Translations under genes and position numbers: made by a program
The notes under the pieces: generated by a model
What the model saw: the letters and a program-made list of their open reading frames with translations, nothing else
Databases searched by the model: none
Told to the model about the DNA's origin: nothing
NCBI GenBank assembly: GCA_022562055.1
Contig: JADFQA010000008.1
Span: forward strand, 1-64,000
Length of the DNA: 64,000 nucleotides
From: Acidobacteriota bacterium
GTDB lineage: Bacteria; Actinomycetota; Acidimicrobiia; Spongiisociales; UBA5794
Direction: 5' to 3'
Shown here: piece by piece, positions 52,554-61,065 of the stretch
How the letters are laid out: the number at the start of each line of letters is the position of its first letter
Numbering within the stretch: the stretch's first letter is position 1

Positions 52554-55500
52554 GTGAGCCAGCAATTCGCCCATCTTCATCTCCACAGCGAGTTTTCAAT
52601 GCTCGATGGAGCTGCCCGTATTTCAGAAGTTGTTGATGTCGCGGTTGCCGACAATCAACCCGCGGTCGGCATTACTGACCATGGTGTTCTCTATGGCGTG
52701 GTCGATTTCTACCAGACAGCTACCGCTGCAGGTATCAAGCCGGTCATCGGCATAGAGGCATACACAACTCCCGGAGATCGCCGCGACCGTTTGTCGCGCC
52801 GCGACGATGTGCGCCACCATATGTTGCTCTATGCCCTCAACAACGTTGGCTATCGCAACCTCATCAAGCTTGCTTCAATTGCCTACCTGGAGGGGTACTA
52901 CTACAAGCCGCGGATGGATATGGAGATTCTTGCCGAGTACTCGGAAGGCATCGCGGCGACTTCAGGCTGCCTTGGCGGACATGTTCCCCAGTTGCTTGCC
53001 CCCGACGCCGACTCCGAGGAGGGGAACGCGCGTCAAACACGTGACTATCAGGGCGCCACAGCAGCGGCGGCACAATACCAAGACATCTTTGGCAAAGAGA
53101 ACTATTTCATAGAACTCCAAGACCACGGCATTCCGGCCCAACGCCGCATTCTTGAAGACCTCACCAACATCGCGAAGAGTATTGGCGCCCCGTTGCTTGC
53201 AACCAACGACGTCCACTACACATCAGCCCACCAGGCTGACACCCACGATGTGTTGCTGTGTATCCAAACTGGGTCGAACAAGGCGGATGAGAAGCGGCTG
53301 AGGTTCGGATCTGATGAGTTCTACATGAAATCGGCCGCTGAAATGTATGCGTTGTTCCCTGACGACCTGTACCCGCAGGCCTGCAAGAACACTCTCTTGA
53401 TTGCTGAGCGAGCCGAAGTAGAACTCGAATTTGGGAAGATCCTCCTTCCGCATTTCGATGTCCCGGCTGGCCGCACAGAGGAGACCCACCTGCGCGAGCT
53501 GGTCATGGAGGGTGCGCGTACGCGCTATCCGGATATGCCCCAGGTCACCGTGGACCGAATCAACTACGAACTCGGCGTCATTCACGATATGGGTTTCGAT
53601 GCCTACTTTTTGATTGTGTGGGATCTCATTCGTTACGCCAACGAGGCCGGAATTCGTACGGGGCCGGGACGCGGATCGGCAGCCGGGTCGATCGTTGCGT
53701 ACTGTCTTGGCATCACGAAAATCGACCCGATCGAGTTTGGGCTGATCTTTGAACGGTTTCTCAACCCCGGCCGTCGCTCCATGCCAGACATCGACATGGA
53801 TTTTGACGAGCGCTACCGGGCCGATGTGATCCGGTATAGCGCAGAGAAATACGGATCTGACCACGTCGCGCAAATTGTCACGTTCTCGACAATGAAGGGG
53901 CGCCAATCGCTTCGTGATGCTGCCCGCGTTCTTGGTCATTCTTACGGGCTGGGCGACAGGCTCGCCAAGGCAATGCCCCCTGCCATCCTTGGCCGAGATG
54001 CGTCTCTTGCGGATTGTTTGGAGCCTCCGGGACCCGATTCCTCATCAGATGAGCGTGATCATTACACGGCTGCTGCCGGGCTTCGTGAGCTGTACGAAGC
54101 CGACCCCGACGCCCGTGAGGTTGTCGAGGCCGCCCGGGGTATTGAAGGTCTTCGTCGCCAAGATGGGATACACGCTGCTGCAGTCGTCATCTCGCCAGTT
54201 CCGTTGACTGACATTGTGCCGATCCAGAGGAAAGGCGAAGACGCAGAAGTCGTCACTCAGTACGAAATGGGTGCCGTGGAGGCGCTCGGCCTTCTCAAGA
54301 TGGATTTTCTCGGTCTCCGCACTCTGGCCACCATCGAACGCGCCCTCGAACAAATCGAACGAACCACCGGCGAACGGATCGACATCGACAATGTCCCGCT
54401 CGACGAACCGTTGGTGTACGAAATGCTTCAGAGGGGCGAATCGCTCGGGGTGTTCCAGTTCGAGGGGGGACCGATGCGGGCCCTGATGAGGAACCTAGGC
54501 CCGGAGGAGTTCGAGCACCTCATCACGTTGAATGCGCTTTATCGTCCAGGGCCGCTCGGAGCGGGTGCACACCTCGAGTACGCCGACAGGAAGAACGGCC
54601 GGAAGGAAGTCACCTACCTCCATCCGCTTCTCGAAGACGTGATGAAAGGCACATTCGGAGTCATGGCATACCAGGAACAGGTGATGCAAACAGCCCAAAT
54701 TATGGCTGGCTTCTCGATGGCCGAAGCAGACATGCTGCGCAAGGCCATGGGCAAAAAGATCCGCTCCGTCATGAAAGAGCAGGAGGACAAGTTCATCGCG
54801 GGTTGTGTCGCCAACGGCCACGGAGAGAAGGTTGGCCACGAGATCTTCACGGTCATGGAGCACTTCGCCGGATATGGGTTCAACAAGTCTCATTCAGCGC
54901 CATACGCCCTCATTGCCTACCAAACAGCGTGGCTCAAGGCGCGTCATCCGACCGAGTACATGGCGGCATTGCTGACGTCTGTCAAGAACGACAAAGACAA
55001 GACCGCGGTGTATCTCTACGAGTGCCGGCGGATGGGGATCTCGGTGACAGTCCCCGATGTCAATCGGTCCGAGGTGGAGTTCGTCGCCTCTGGCGGCGAC
55101 ATCATCTTCGGGCTGGCTGCCGTGCGCAACGTTGGGGACGGTGTCGTAACGTTGATTTCACAGGAGCGCGAGAAGAACGGCGCATACAACGACTTCCATG
55201 ACTTTCTCGCTCGGGTCGACACCGCGGTCCTCAACAAGCGGGTGCTGGATTCGTTGATAAAGTCCGGTGCGTTCGATTCACTTGGCCACGCCCGCCGCAG
55301 CCTTTTTGAGAAGTATCCAGACATGATGGCCGCGGCTGTGATACGTCGCCGCAACGAGGACATGGGCCAGTTCAGTCTGTTTGGTGGCGAGACGACCGGT
55401 GTTGTAGAAGAGCGAGTTGAGATCGGGGACGCCGAGTGGCCAAAACGCATGCGTCTCGGCTTCGAGAAGGAAATGCTTGGCCTCTACGTCTCTGACCATC

Positions 55501-56057
55501 CGCTCCTCGGCATCGAGAGGGCGCTTGCCCGTATGTGCTCGACGGATCTCGCCGGTCTCTGGGACAAGGCCGACAAGTCACAGGCAACTGTGTCGGGCAT
55601 TGTCGGGAGTGTCACCACGAAGTACACCAAGGCCGGGACCCCGATGTATTTCTTTGCGCTCGAAGACCTTCAGGGGAGTGTTGAAGTTGTGTGTTTCCCT
55701 AAGACGGTGGCAGAGTTCGGCGGTCTGATTCGCGAAGATGCAATCATTGTGATTACAGGAAGGGTCGATCACCGAGGAGACGACGTGAAGTTCATCGGCC
55801 AGAATATAAAGGAACCAGACCTGTCCGAAGACCACGCGGTTCGTTTGCGAATTCCGGCATCCGCGTTGTCGCGCAACATGGTCGACCTCCTCCGTGGAGC
55901 GTTGTCGAACCATCCAGGCTCGGTGCCGGTGTTTCTCCACATGACTGCTGACGAGGGCGAGCGGGTGCTGCGACTCGGTGACGATCATTGTGTTGAGCCG
56001 CGTTCTGCGCTGTTTGCAGAACTCCGCGAACTGCTTGGCCCGAGCGTTGTAGTTTGA
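52554..56057 (+). CDS. dnaE: DNA polymerase III alpha subunit
   Basis: Replicative polymerase of 1167 residues. The N-terminal PHP domain begins 'FAHLHLHSEFSMLDGA', with histidines and 'GITDHGVLYG'; then the palm with 'PDIDMDF' (two catalytic aspartates near residue 408) and 'GPGRGSAAGSIVAYCLGIT' (core GRGSAAGS). Next come fingers, a tandem HhH region, an OB fold ('ATVSGIVGSVTTKYTKAGTPM', core VSGIVGSV) and a short C-terminal tail. GTG start. It is the DnaE1 type; no imuA or imuB is adjacent. Confidence 0.94.
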   Translation: MSQQFAHLHLHSEFSMLDGAARISEVVDVAVADNQPAVGITDHGVLYGVVDFYQTATAAGIKPVIGIEAYTTPGDRRDRLSRRDDVRHHMLLYALNNVGYRNLIKLASIAYLEGYYYKPRMDMEILAEYSEGIAATSGCLGGHVPQLLAPDADSEEGNARQTRDYQGATAAAAQYQDIFGKENYFIELQDHGIPAQRRILEDLTNIAKSIGAPLLATNDVHYTSAHQADTHDVLLCIQTGSNKADEKRLRFGSDEFYMKSAAEMYALFPDDLYPQACKNTLLIAERAEVELEFGKILLPHFDVPAGRTEETHLRELVMEGARTRYPDMPQVTVDRINYELGVIHDMGFDAYFLIVWDLIRYANEAGIRTGPGRGSAAGSIVAYCLGITKIDPIEFGLIFERFLNPGRRSMPDIDMDFDERYRADVIRYSAEKYGSDHVAQIVTFSTMKGRQSLRDAARVLGHSYGLGDRLAKAMPPAILGRDASLADCLEPPGPDSSSDERDHYTAAAGLRELYEADPDAREVVEAARGIEGLRRQDGIHAAAVVISPVPLTDIVPIQRKGEDAEVVTQYEMGAVEALGLLKMDFLGLRTLATIERALEQIERTTGERIDIDNVPLDEPLVYEMLQRGESLGVFQFEGGPMRALMRNLGPEEFEHLITLNALYRPGPLGAGAHLEYADRKNGRKEVTYLHPLLEDVMKGTFGVMAYQEQVMQTAQIMAGFSMAEADMLRKAMGKKIRSVMKEQEDKFIAGCVANGHGEKVGHEIFTVMEHFAGYGFNKSHSAPYALIAYQTAWLKARHPTEYMAALLTSVKNDKDKTAVYLYECRRMGISVTVPDVNRSEVEFVASGGDIIFGLAAVRNVGDGVVTLISQEREKNGAYNDFHDFLARVDTAVLNKRVLDSLIKSGAFDSLGHARRSLFEKYPDMMAAAVIRRRNEDMGQFSLFGGETTGVVEERVEIGDAEWPKRMRLGFEKEMLGLYVSDHPLLGIERALARMCSTDLAGLWDKADKSQATVSGIVGSVTTKYTKAGTPMYFFALEDLQGSVEVVCFPKTVAEFGGLIREDAIIVITGRVDHRGDDVKFIGQNIKEPDLSEDHAVRLRIPASALSRNMVDLLRGALSNHPGSVPVFLHMTADEGERVLRLGDDHCVEPRSALFAELRELLGPSVVV

Positions 56058-56124
56058 CCACCGGTAACACATAAAACACCGGCCGGGTGGGTAACCTCGC
56101 TGGACAAGAGATGAGGAGCATCAC

Positions 56125-56340
56125 ATGGCTGAACTTGACGTAGGCGCCTTTTTGGTGCGGTTTGAAGAACGAGCCAGGGCTGTGAAAGATCGCGGGATAC
56201 CTCCAATCGAAGGCGATGCCAGGCGGACCTTCATTGACCGCATGAAGCTGGACTACATGGACTACGCGCTTGTCGGCGCCGCGAAATGGACGCTCGAAGA
56301 CGAACACCTGGTGTTACGTATACCGCTGGGTGAGTCGTAG
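56125..56340 (+). CDS. Small soluble protein, unknown function
   Basis: 71 residues, helical with an acidic-basic alternation ('FLVRFEERARAVKDRGIPPI', 'RMKLDYMDYALVG') and a final strand 'LVLRIPLGE'. AGGAG sits 7 nt before the ATG and composition is coding-like, so it appears real. No family recognised. It converges with the ThyX gene 7 nt away. Confidence 0.6.
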   Translation: MAELDVGAFLVRFEERARAVKDRGIPPIEGDARRTFIDRMKLDYMDYALVGAAKWTLEDEHLVLRIPLGES

Positions 56341-56347
56341 CAGTTCG

Positions 56348-57982
56348 TTAGATTCGTTCGGCTTCGGGCTCGGCGACACCGGCCGCGGCGCGTCTAGCCT
56401 CAGCGCGCCGTTCACCGTCGAGCCTGGCTAGGTCGTAGTCGGTGTAATCAACGTAGCTCATGGCGTCGGCAATGAGCTTGTGCCCAGCCTGGGTCTTGAT
56501 CAGCGTGTGCATTGTCTGACAAACGCGTCGGTAGTCGGGGTGGCCACCTGCAGCCGTGCGAAGTTCAAGCAGATGAAACGCCTCTCTTGCATTCATCTGT
56601 AAGAAGAAGCGAATCTTGTATGCAAAGGGCACAACGTACTGGCCAACGTCTTTGCCGTACGCATCCGTCACGTCGGCGTACAACGCTGCGGTACGTTCCA
56701 TTGCGCCCTGCCACGATTCGACGGCTCCGATGTCGTTGATCGATTGAGGGGTAACGAACCCATGGTCGGGCGTGAGTCTCTGCCAGTCGAGTGTCAACAA
56801 TCGGTGGCGTTGCAGGTCGCGGAAGATGCCGTAGTCACACAGGATGTCGAATCGGTAGTCGGTGCGCTCGAAGCCGCGCCCTGGTTTGTGACGCCGATTC
56901 GTTCGGTCTCCAACGCTCGCTGCGATGAGCGCTGCCCGTTTATCTGGCGGCAATGCGCGTACATAGTCGAGGATCTGATCGTCGGGCTGTGATGCATAAC
57001 GGTACAGAACTGCTGCAGCGACTTTGGTTTCTGCGTCAGGGTCGAAGTCGACGAGTGTTACTTCGGGTCGGTCTGTGGATGGCGGGATCTCGCTGGCGTG
57101 GGTCTCGAGATCCTCGGCAACTGTGCGGAAATACTGTGACCATGCCCCGCCCCTTTCGGGGATATCGACCCGTTTCATAAACGAGGGGATCATCTTGCGG
57201 AGCTCTGTGAGCATGAGATCGCCGTAGTCACGCACCTCGGCAAGTGGGTGGGCTCTCATCCGTAACAGCAGCGCCTCGTATGCCTGACCCGATGCAAATA
57301 TCCCAACGTTTGATAGCGCCGATGCCGGCAGAAGTCCCCTTGCGTCGTCGCAGGCTTTGGCTCGAATAGTCGATCTCCAGACAAAGTTGGAGTCCTCCGG
57401 CGCTTTTGGATACAGCTTTTCGTAGTAAGCAACGAGACGTGACACAACATCGCTGTACGTGCGGAACAGCGATTCCATGGTCTCGCGATAGGTGTTTGCA
57501 AGCGAGCCGGCAGCTACTTCGGGGGGCGTCATGTAGCGGTAGCGGTAGCCGAGCCGCTTGTCGTAGAAGATGTAGCGGGTTGACTGTTCGAGATACGAGG
57601 CTAGCCGACCACGTTCGAGCACCTTGGTCAACACGTTCGACGCTTGCTCGCACGCTAGGTGTGCGCCACCGAGTTGTGCCACCGAGTCGTCACCGTACTC
57701 GGAGAATATCCGTTGGTAGAGTCCTTCGGCCCTCGTGCGGGCGGCGTCGGTCTCTCCGCTGTCGGCTGAGAGTTGTGCACCCATGTCCTCTTTCGAGTAG
57801 AACTCGTCGAGAAACAGACGTCTGATGGACTTGGGGGAGCGGCTGTATCTGGCGAACAGTGCGCCCTTGACAACCTCGGGAAGGTTGATCAGACCGAACA
57901 CCGGCTTGTCAAGGTTTGTGAAGAACCGATTGAGGATCTCAGCCTCTTCGTCAGTGAAGCTCTCGATGGTGAATTCGGGCAT
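56348..57982 (-). CDS. thyX: Double-domain ThyX-like flavoprotein
   Basis: 544 residues, about twice a normal flavin-dependent thymidylate synthase, in two ThyX-like halves. The family signature is RHRxxSxNExSxR. The N-terminal half has RGRLASYLEQSTR (124-136): S, E, S and R are kept, but the H is Gly and the N is Leu. The C-terminal half has QRHRLLTLDWQRLT (391-404), keeping RHR but losing the rest. Both halves have the later 'LRMRAHPLAEVR' / 'LELRTAAGGHPDYR' helix. It may be an active fused pseudo-tetramer or a paralogue with another role, so the symbol is a family label. Confidence 0.7.
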   Translation of the reverse strand: MPEFTIESFTDEEAEILNRFFTNLDKPVFGLINLPEVVKGALFARYSRSPKSIRRLFLDEFYSKEDMGAQLSADSGETDAARTRAEGLYQRIFSEYGDDSVAQLGGAHLACEQASNVLTKVLERGRLASYLEQSTRYIFYDKRLGYRYRYMTPPEVAAGSLANTYRETMESLFRTYSDVVSRLVAYYEKLYPKAPEDSNFVWRSTIRAKACDDARGLLPASALSNVGIFASGQAYEALLLRMRAHPLAEVRDYGDLMLTELRKMIPSFMKRVDIPERGGAWSQYFRTVAEDLETHASEIPPSTDRPEVTLVDFDPDAETKVAAAVLYRYASQPDDQILDYVRALPPDKRAALIAASVGDRTNRRHKPGRGFERTDYRFDILCDYGIFRDLQRHRLLTLDWQRLTPDHGFVTPQSINDIGAVESWQGAMERTAALYADVTDAYGKDVGQYVVPFAYKIRFFLQMNAREAFHLLELRTAAGGHPDYRRVCQTMHTLIKTQAGHKLIADAMSYVDYTDYDLARLDGERRAEARRAAAGVAEPEAERI

Positions 57983-58067
57983 GGATCCTTCGCCGATGAT
58001 TCGGAATCACAACAGTGTTGTTCACGGTAGCGCGTCGAGCAATCCATGCGCAAGACACGACGTCCGC

Positions 58068-58073
58068 TAGCCT
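58068..58073 (+). promoter_or_regulatory. Leaderless -10 of the 58081 gene
   Basis: TAGCCT followed by 7 nt and the GTG at 58081. This fixes the start of the gene in preference to an ATG 66 nt upstream. Confidence 0.45.
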
Positions 58074-58080
58074 GCAAGAC

Positions 58081-58371
58081 GTGAAATACGTGCTGCAAGT
58101 GTTCCGTGCCGTTGTGTTCCTGGCCATGATCGGAGTCGCGTTCATCCCCGTGTTGAGCCTCGCCGATCTCACCGGTGGAGGCACAGGTCTCGGTCTGTGT
58201 TCCTCCGGTCTGGCGTGGTGCGACAATTCCTACTTCGTCGGCCCCGAGATCCTTGCGGCCTTGGTGGCCGTGCTTGCAGGGCTGCTTGCGCTCTTCCACT
58301 ACGCGGGCAAGGGCATCTGGTGGATCGAACGTCGCCAACAAGACGATCTCCGCAGACGTGGCCTGCTGTAA
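58081..58371 (+). CDS. Small membrane protein, unknown function
   Basis: 96 residues with two transmembrane helices ('VFRAVVFLAMIGVAFIPVL' and 'ILAALVAVLAGLLALFHYAG') separated by a loop with two cysteines ('GLCSSGLAWCDN') that could pair outside the membrane. The C-terminal tail is basic ('WWIERRQQDDLRRRG'). No family recognised. Confidence 0.6.
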   Translation: MKYVLQVFRAVVFLAMIGVAFIPVLSLADLTGGGTGLGLCSSGLAWCDNSYFVGPEILAALVAVLAGLLALFHYAGKGIWWIERRQQDDLRRRGLL

Positions 58372-58392
58372 CGCGGTCCACTGGACAGTCGC

Positions 58393-58941
58393 ATGCACTC
58401 CGTGAGGGTGGGGTGGGGTGTTCGGGGGTTTGTGATGGTTGCGGTGCTGGCCCTGGTGGCCGCGGCGTGCCAGACGACCGCCGGTTCCCCGACGGTGTCA
58501 TCTACTACGACGACCCTTGCACCATTCTTATCCGCCTTCGACGCCGGGCAACTTCCTGATGGCACGGACGTTGAACTCGTTGGTGTTGTGGTTGTCGAGA
58601 ACGGTATCACGAAGTTTGCGAACCTATTTCTCGATCTTCCGCTGGGCGGCTACGGAGCGACGATAGCCCTTTATGGTGTTGACGCTGATCGGTTGGATAT
58701 GTTCAGGTATCCGGTCGTTTCCACGTTGTGGTCGGACCACTACCGGGTTTCGGGGACTATTCGCGGTGGAGCTCTGTATGCGGATAACTTGGAGTTTGTG
58801 AGGGTTCACGGATCTCGGCAGATGATCCGGGACTGCGAGGCCGCTGTTGAGCATCCTGACGACCTGGGAACATGCACAGAAGTATTTTTCGAGTACTACC
58901 GAGACTATTCGGTTGACTACCTTGACGATCGGGACGGGTAG
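58393..58941 (+). CDS. Putative lipoprotein, unknown function
   Basis: 182 residues with a signal peptide ending in the lipobox 'LVAAAC' (cysteine near residue 26), a Thr/Ser-rich linker, and a ~120-residue acidic beta-rich domain. Part of that domain resembles an OB-like barrel ('VELVGVVVVENG', 'HYRVSGTIRGGALYADNLEFV', core YRVSGTIRGGALY). It would be lipidated and processed by LspA. Starts 21 nt after the small membrane gene. Confidence 0.62.
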   Translation: MHSVRVGWGVRGFVMVAVLALVAAACQTTAGSPTVSSTTTTLAPFLSAFDAGQLPDGTDVELVGVVVVENGITKFANLFLDLPLGGYGATIALYGVDADRLDMFRYPVVSTLWSDHYRVSGTIRGGALYADNLEFVRVHGSRQMIRDCEAAVEHPDDLGTCTEVFFEYYRDYSVDYLDDRDG

Positions 58942-59016
58942 ATCACGGACCGTCGGTCCTGGAGTTGTCTGGCTGTGAGCGGCGTAGTTGGGGCTGGCCT
59001 CGTTCCGGTCCCGTTG

Positions 59017-59022
59017 TATGCT
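59017..59022 (+). promoter_or_regulatory. Leaderless -10 of the 59030 gene
   Basis: TATGCT followed by 7 nt and the ATG at 59030. Confidence 0.5.
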
Positions 59023-59029
59023 GGGCGGG

Positions 59030-59458
59030 ATGCAGTCACACGGACTCTCCGATGAAATCTCCTTCCCGAAGGAACCGTTGCGCGAGCGGTTTCCGCGCTA
59101 CCTGAAGACGTACGGGGTGCTCATCGTTGCTTCTGTTGCGATCGGGTCGTTGTTTGGTCTGCTCACCGATGCGGGTGTCGTGCGCGGGGTTGGCGGAACG
59201 TTGGCGTTTGTCGGTCTCGGTGCGGTGGGAGGTGGCGGGTTCTTTGGTGGTGGTTACGACTCGATAGGAAAGGGCACTACCGGGTTCCTGTTCGGAGGAC
59301 GCTCCGAGGTGCGCCCCGAGGACGAAGGAACGCATCTGGCGGATCGTCTTCGTGAGGGTCTACGACCCGAGGCGAACCCAACCGCCTTCTGGGCGGTCAT
59401 CGGCGGTTTCGGGCTGATCGCTGTGGGGGTCGGCATCCTCAGCGCGTTCGTGTCCTAG
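59030..59458 (+). CDS. Membrane protein with Gly-rich central region
   Basis: 142 residues: a soluble N-terminus, two or three hydrophobic helices (~residues 24-65 including 'GLGAVGGGGFFGGGY'), a charged linker ('GRSEVRPEDEGTHLADRLR') and a C-terminal transmembrane helix. No family recognised. The ATG at 59030 is set by leaderless spacing. Confidence 0.6.
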   Translation: MQSHGLSDEISFPKEPLRERFPRYLKTYGVLIVASVAIGSLFGLLTDAGVVRGVGGTLAFVGLGAVGGGGFFGGGYDSIGKGTTGFLFGGRSEVRPEDEGTHLADRLREGLRPEANPTAFWAVIGGFGLIAVGVGILSAFVS

Positions 59459-59507
59459 CGGCCCCGATGCCGACGAGTAGAACTTTCAGCGACTTCCAGA
59501 TACACCG

Positions 59508-59903
59508 CTAGTGCAGGCGGCGGCTTGTCGACCAGAGAGATCCTGCAATGACGACCGCGATTCCCGCTGCGAGCACCCACATGCCGGCTCCGATGGAGGC
59601 TGTGTGACCACGCAGTTGCAGCACGTCTATGGCTTTTACCGCGTCTATGTACTTTGCCACCATCAACAGCGCCGCACTAGCAGCTAGCACCATCGACATG
59701 ACGGTGCCGCTCGGCGTGAAACCTTCTGCGATCTGTCCGGCGACTGCAAAGACTGCGATTATCGCGGTGAGAACAACTGCCGGCCATGCGTCGGCGACGA
59801 TCATTGACCAGTTGTCACTTGTTGGCGATTGCACCGCGTCCAACGGCAACGACGCCGCGGCGACGATGGCGCCAGCAAGAACGAGGATCCGGGAAGGATG
59901 CAT
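59508..59903 (-). CDS. Small polytopic membrane protein, unknown function
   Basis: 131 residues with about four transmembrane helices and no charged catalytic motif. ATG at 59903 has TACATT 7 nt upstream at leaderless spacing and is preferred over a TTG three codons earlier. It converges on the preceding gene. Confidence 0.6.
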   Translation of the reverse strand: MHPSRILVLAGAIVAAASLPLDAVQSPTSDNWSMIVADAWPAVVLTAIIAVFAVAGQIAEGFTPSGTVMSMVLAASAALLMVAKYIDAVKAIDVLQLRGHTASIGAGMWVLAAGIAVVIAGSLWSTSRRLH

Positions 59904-59910
59904 GGCCTGC

Positions 59911-59916
59911 AATGTA
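59911..59916 (-). promoter_or_regulatory. Leaderless -10 of the 59903 gene
   Basis: Minus-strand TACATT followed by 7 nt and the ATG at 59903; it lies just downstream of the RNHCP gene end. Confidence 0.5.
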
Positions 59917-59926
59917 GCCGGTAGCC

Positions 59927-60496
59927 CTACAACGGCGGAAGCCCACCGACGGACTGCAGCGCAGCGGTGTCATCATCGGGGTGAGCGATGACCCGATGAG
60001 CAGCGCCACATGTTGCGCATTGGTACTCAATGGTGTCGGCGCCATTCGATCGTCCAAGACCTACCGGGTGCATGATGCCGCCACATTGTGCGGCTCTATC
60101 TCCCGGAACGTTGTCGACGTGGAGCGACACAAGGCACCTATGGCAGTGGTCTCTGACAGGCACCCCACCCTTGGGAACCGCCGCCCCGCACGACAGGCAC
60201 TCAAACTCCTCGTCGCGTGTAATTGGGTTGCGCCGCTTGCGTGACGCCGCTGCGCGGCCCGCCGCCAGTCGTAAGAGCCGTTTTGCGGGCCATCGCTCTG
60301 CGTCAGACGCAAGGTCAATGCCCAGGGCGCGGGCATCGACCACGATTGCCGTCTTGATTTGGTTGACGTCCGGTGAGGTCTCGATCGCTGCGGCGATCCG
60401 TTTCAGTGTGGTCCGACTGTGCTTGGCATCAGCCACAAGTTCTTGCACTGCCATGCCGGCCACGTCAGGATGGTCAGACGAGCGTGATCGTGCCAT
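59927..60496 (-). CDS. RNHCP domain zinc-ribbon protein
   Basis: 189 residues. The C-terminal half (from ~residue 95) is an RNHCP-type zinc domain: 'FECLSCGAAVPKGG', 'RDHCHRCLVSLHVDNVPGDRA' (core HCHRCLVSLH), 'CGGIMHPVGLG' and 'YQCATCGAAHRV', giving two Cys/His metal sites. The N-terminal ~90 residues are helical and basic. Function of the family is unknown; RNA or protein contact is plausible. The ATG at 60496 overlaps the xpt end by 23 nt; an ATG at 60454 is the alternative. Confidence 0.72.
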   Translation of the reverse strand: MARSRSSDHPDVAGMAVQELVADAKHSRTTLKRIAAAIETSPDVNQIKTAIVVDARALGIDLASDAERWPAKRLLRLAAGRAAASRKRRNPITRDEEFECLSCGAAVPKGGVPVRDHCHRCLVSLHVDNVPGDRAAQCGGIMHPVGLGRSNGADTIEYQCATCGAAHRVIAHPDDDTAALQSVGGLPPL

Positions 60497-61034
60497 TATT
60501 GATGTTTGCGATCTTTACCAGGGATTCGACGGTCCAGTTGTGTGCCTCAAGTCGCCTGCGGCCCTCGGTGTACGTCTTCTCGATGACGAAGATAAATGTG
60601 ACGACTTTGCAGTTGGCCTCTTCAACGATCTCACCGAGTGCTTCCGCAGTGCGGCCACCGGCGAGGAAGTCGTCAACTATTGCAACGCGAAGACCAGGTG
60701 AGAGAAGGTGGCGTGCGACCTCCACTCGGTACTCGACACCCTTGGTGGGCGAAACGACTTCGCGCCCGAAGGTGTATCGGTTCCCGGGTCCGACGTACTT
60801 CTTGGCATACACGCACGGGATATCCGTCAAGAAGGAAGTGGCTAGTGCTGGGGGAATGCCGGACGCCTCAGCCGTGAGAATGAGGTCGACGGATCGATCG
60901 GCGAGCAAGTCGGCGATTTGGCGGCCCGTCTGTTTCATGACGATCGGGTCGACCTGGTGGTTGAGGAAATCGTCGACCTTGATCAGGTCGCCTTCGACCC
61001 GGGCGCGGGAGGCGACTATTTCGGCGATGTCCAC
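60474..61034 (-). CDS. xpt: Xanthine phosphoribosyltransferase
   Basis: Salvages xanthine to XMP using PRPP. 186 residues. 'LIKVDDFLNHQVDP' and 'ILTAEASGIPPALA' are Xpt signatures, and the PRPP-binding loop is 'RVAIVDDFLAGGRTAEAL'. Two-domain adenine/xanthine PRT fold. The GTG at 61034 is chosen for leaderless spacing to TACACT and because the family starts near here; upstream codons run through the nth start. Probably co-transcribed with the RNHCP gene. Confidence 0.86.
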   Translation of the reverse strand: MDIAEIVASRARVEGDLIKVDDFLNHQVDPIVMKQTGRQIADLLADRSVDLILTAEASGIPPALATSFLTDIPCVYAKKYVGPGNRYTFGREVVSPTKGVEYRVEVARHLLSPGLRVAIVDDFLAGGRTAEALGEIVEEANCKVVTFIFVIEKTYTEGRRRLEAHNWTVESLVKIANINNGTITLV

Positions 61035-61041
61035 GGCCCTG

Positions 61042-61047
61042 AGTGTA
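61042..61047 (-). promoter_or_regulatory. Leaderless -10 of xpt
   Basis: Minus-strand TACACT followed by 7 nt and GTG 61034. Only five bases separate it from the nth -10 on the other strand. Confidence 0.5.
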
Positions 61048-61052
61048 GAGGG

Positions 61053-61058
61053 TAGAGT
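61053..61058 (+). promoter_or_regulatory. Leaderless -10 of nth
   Basis: TAGAGT followed by 7 nt and the ATG at 61066; no Shine-Dalgarno. Confidence 0.5.
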
Positions 61059-61065
61059 CGCCCTT

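Noticed and set aside
56061-56084. CCGGT/ACCGG hairpin after dnaE
   Set aside because: Only a 5-bp stem with a long A-rich loop and no T-run; too weak to call a terminator.
60373-61065. N-terminal extension of the nth frame
   Set aside because: It runs opposite xpt, adds ~230 residues foreign to endonuclease III, and the leaderless ATG at 61066 matches the family start.
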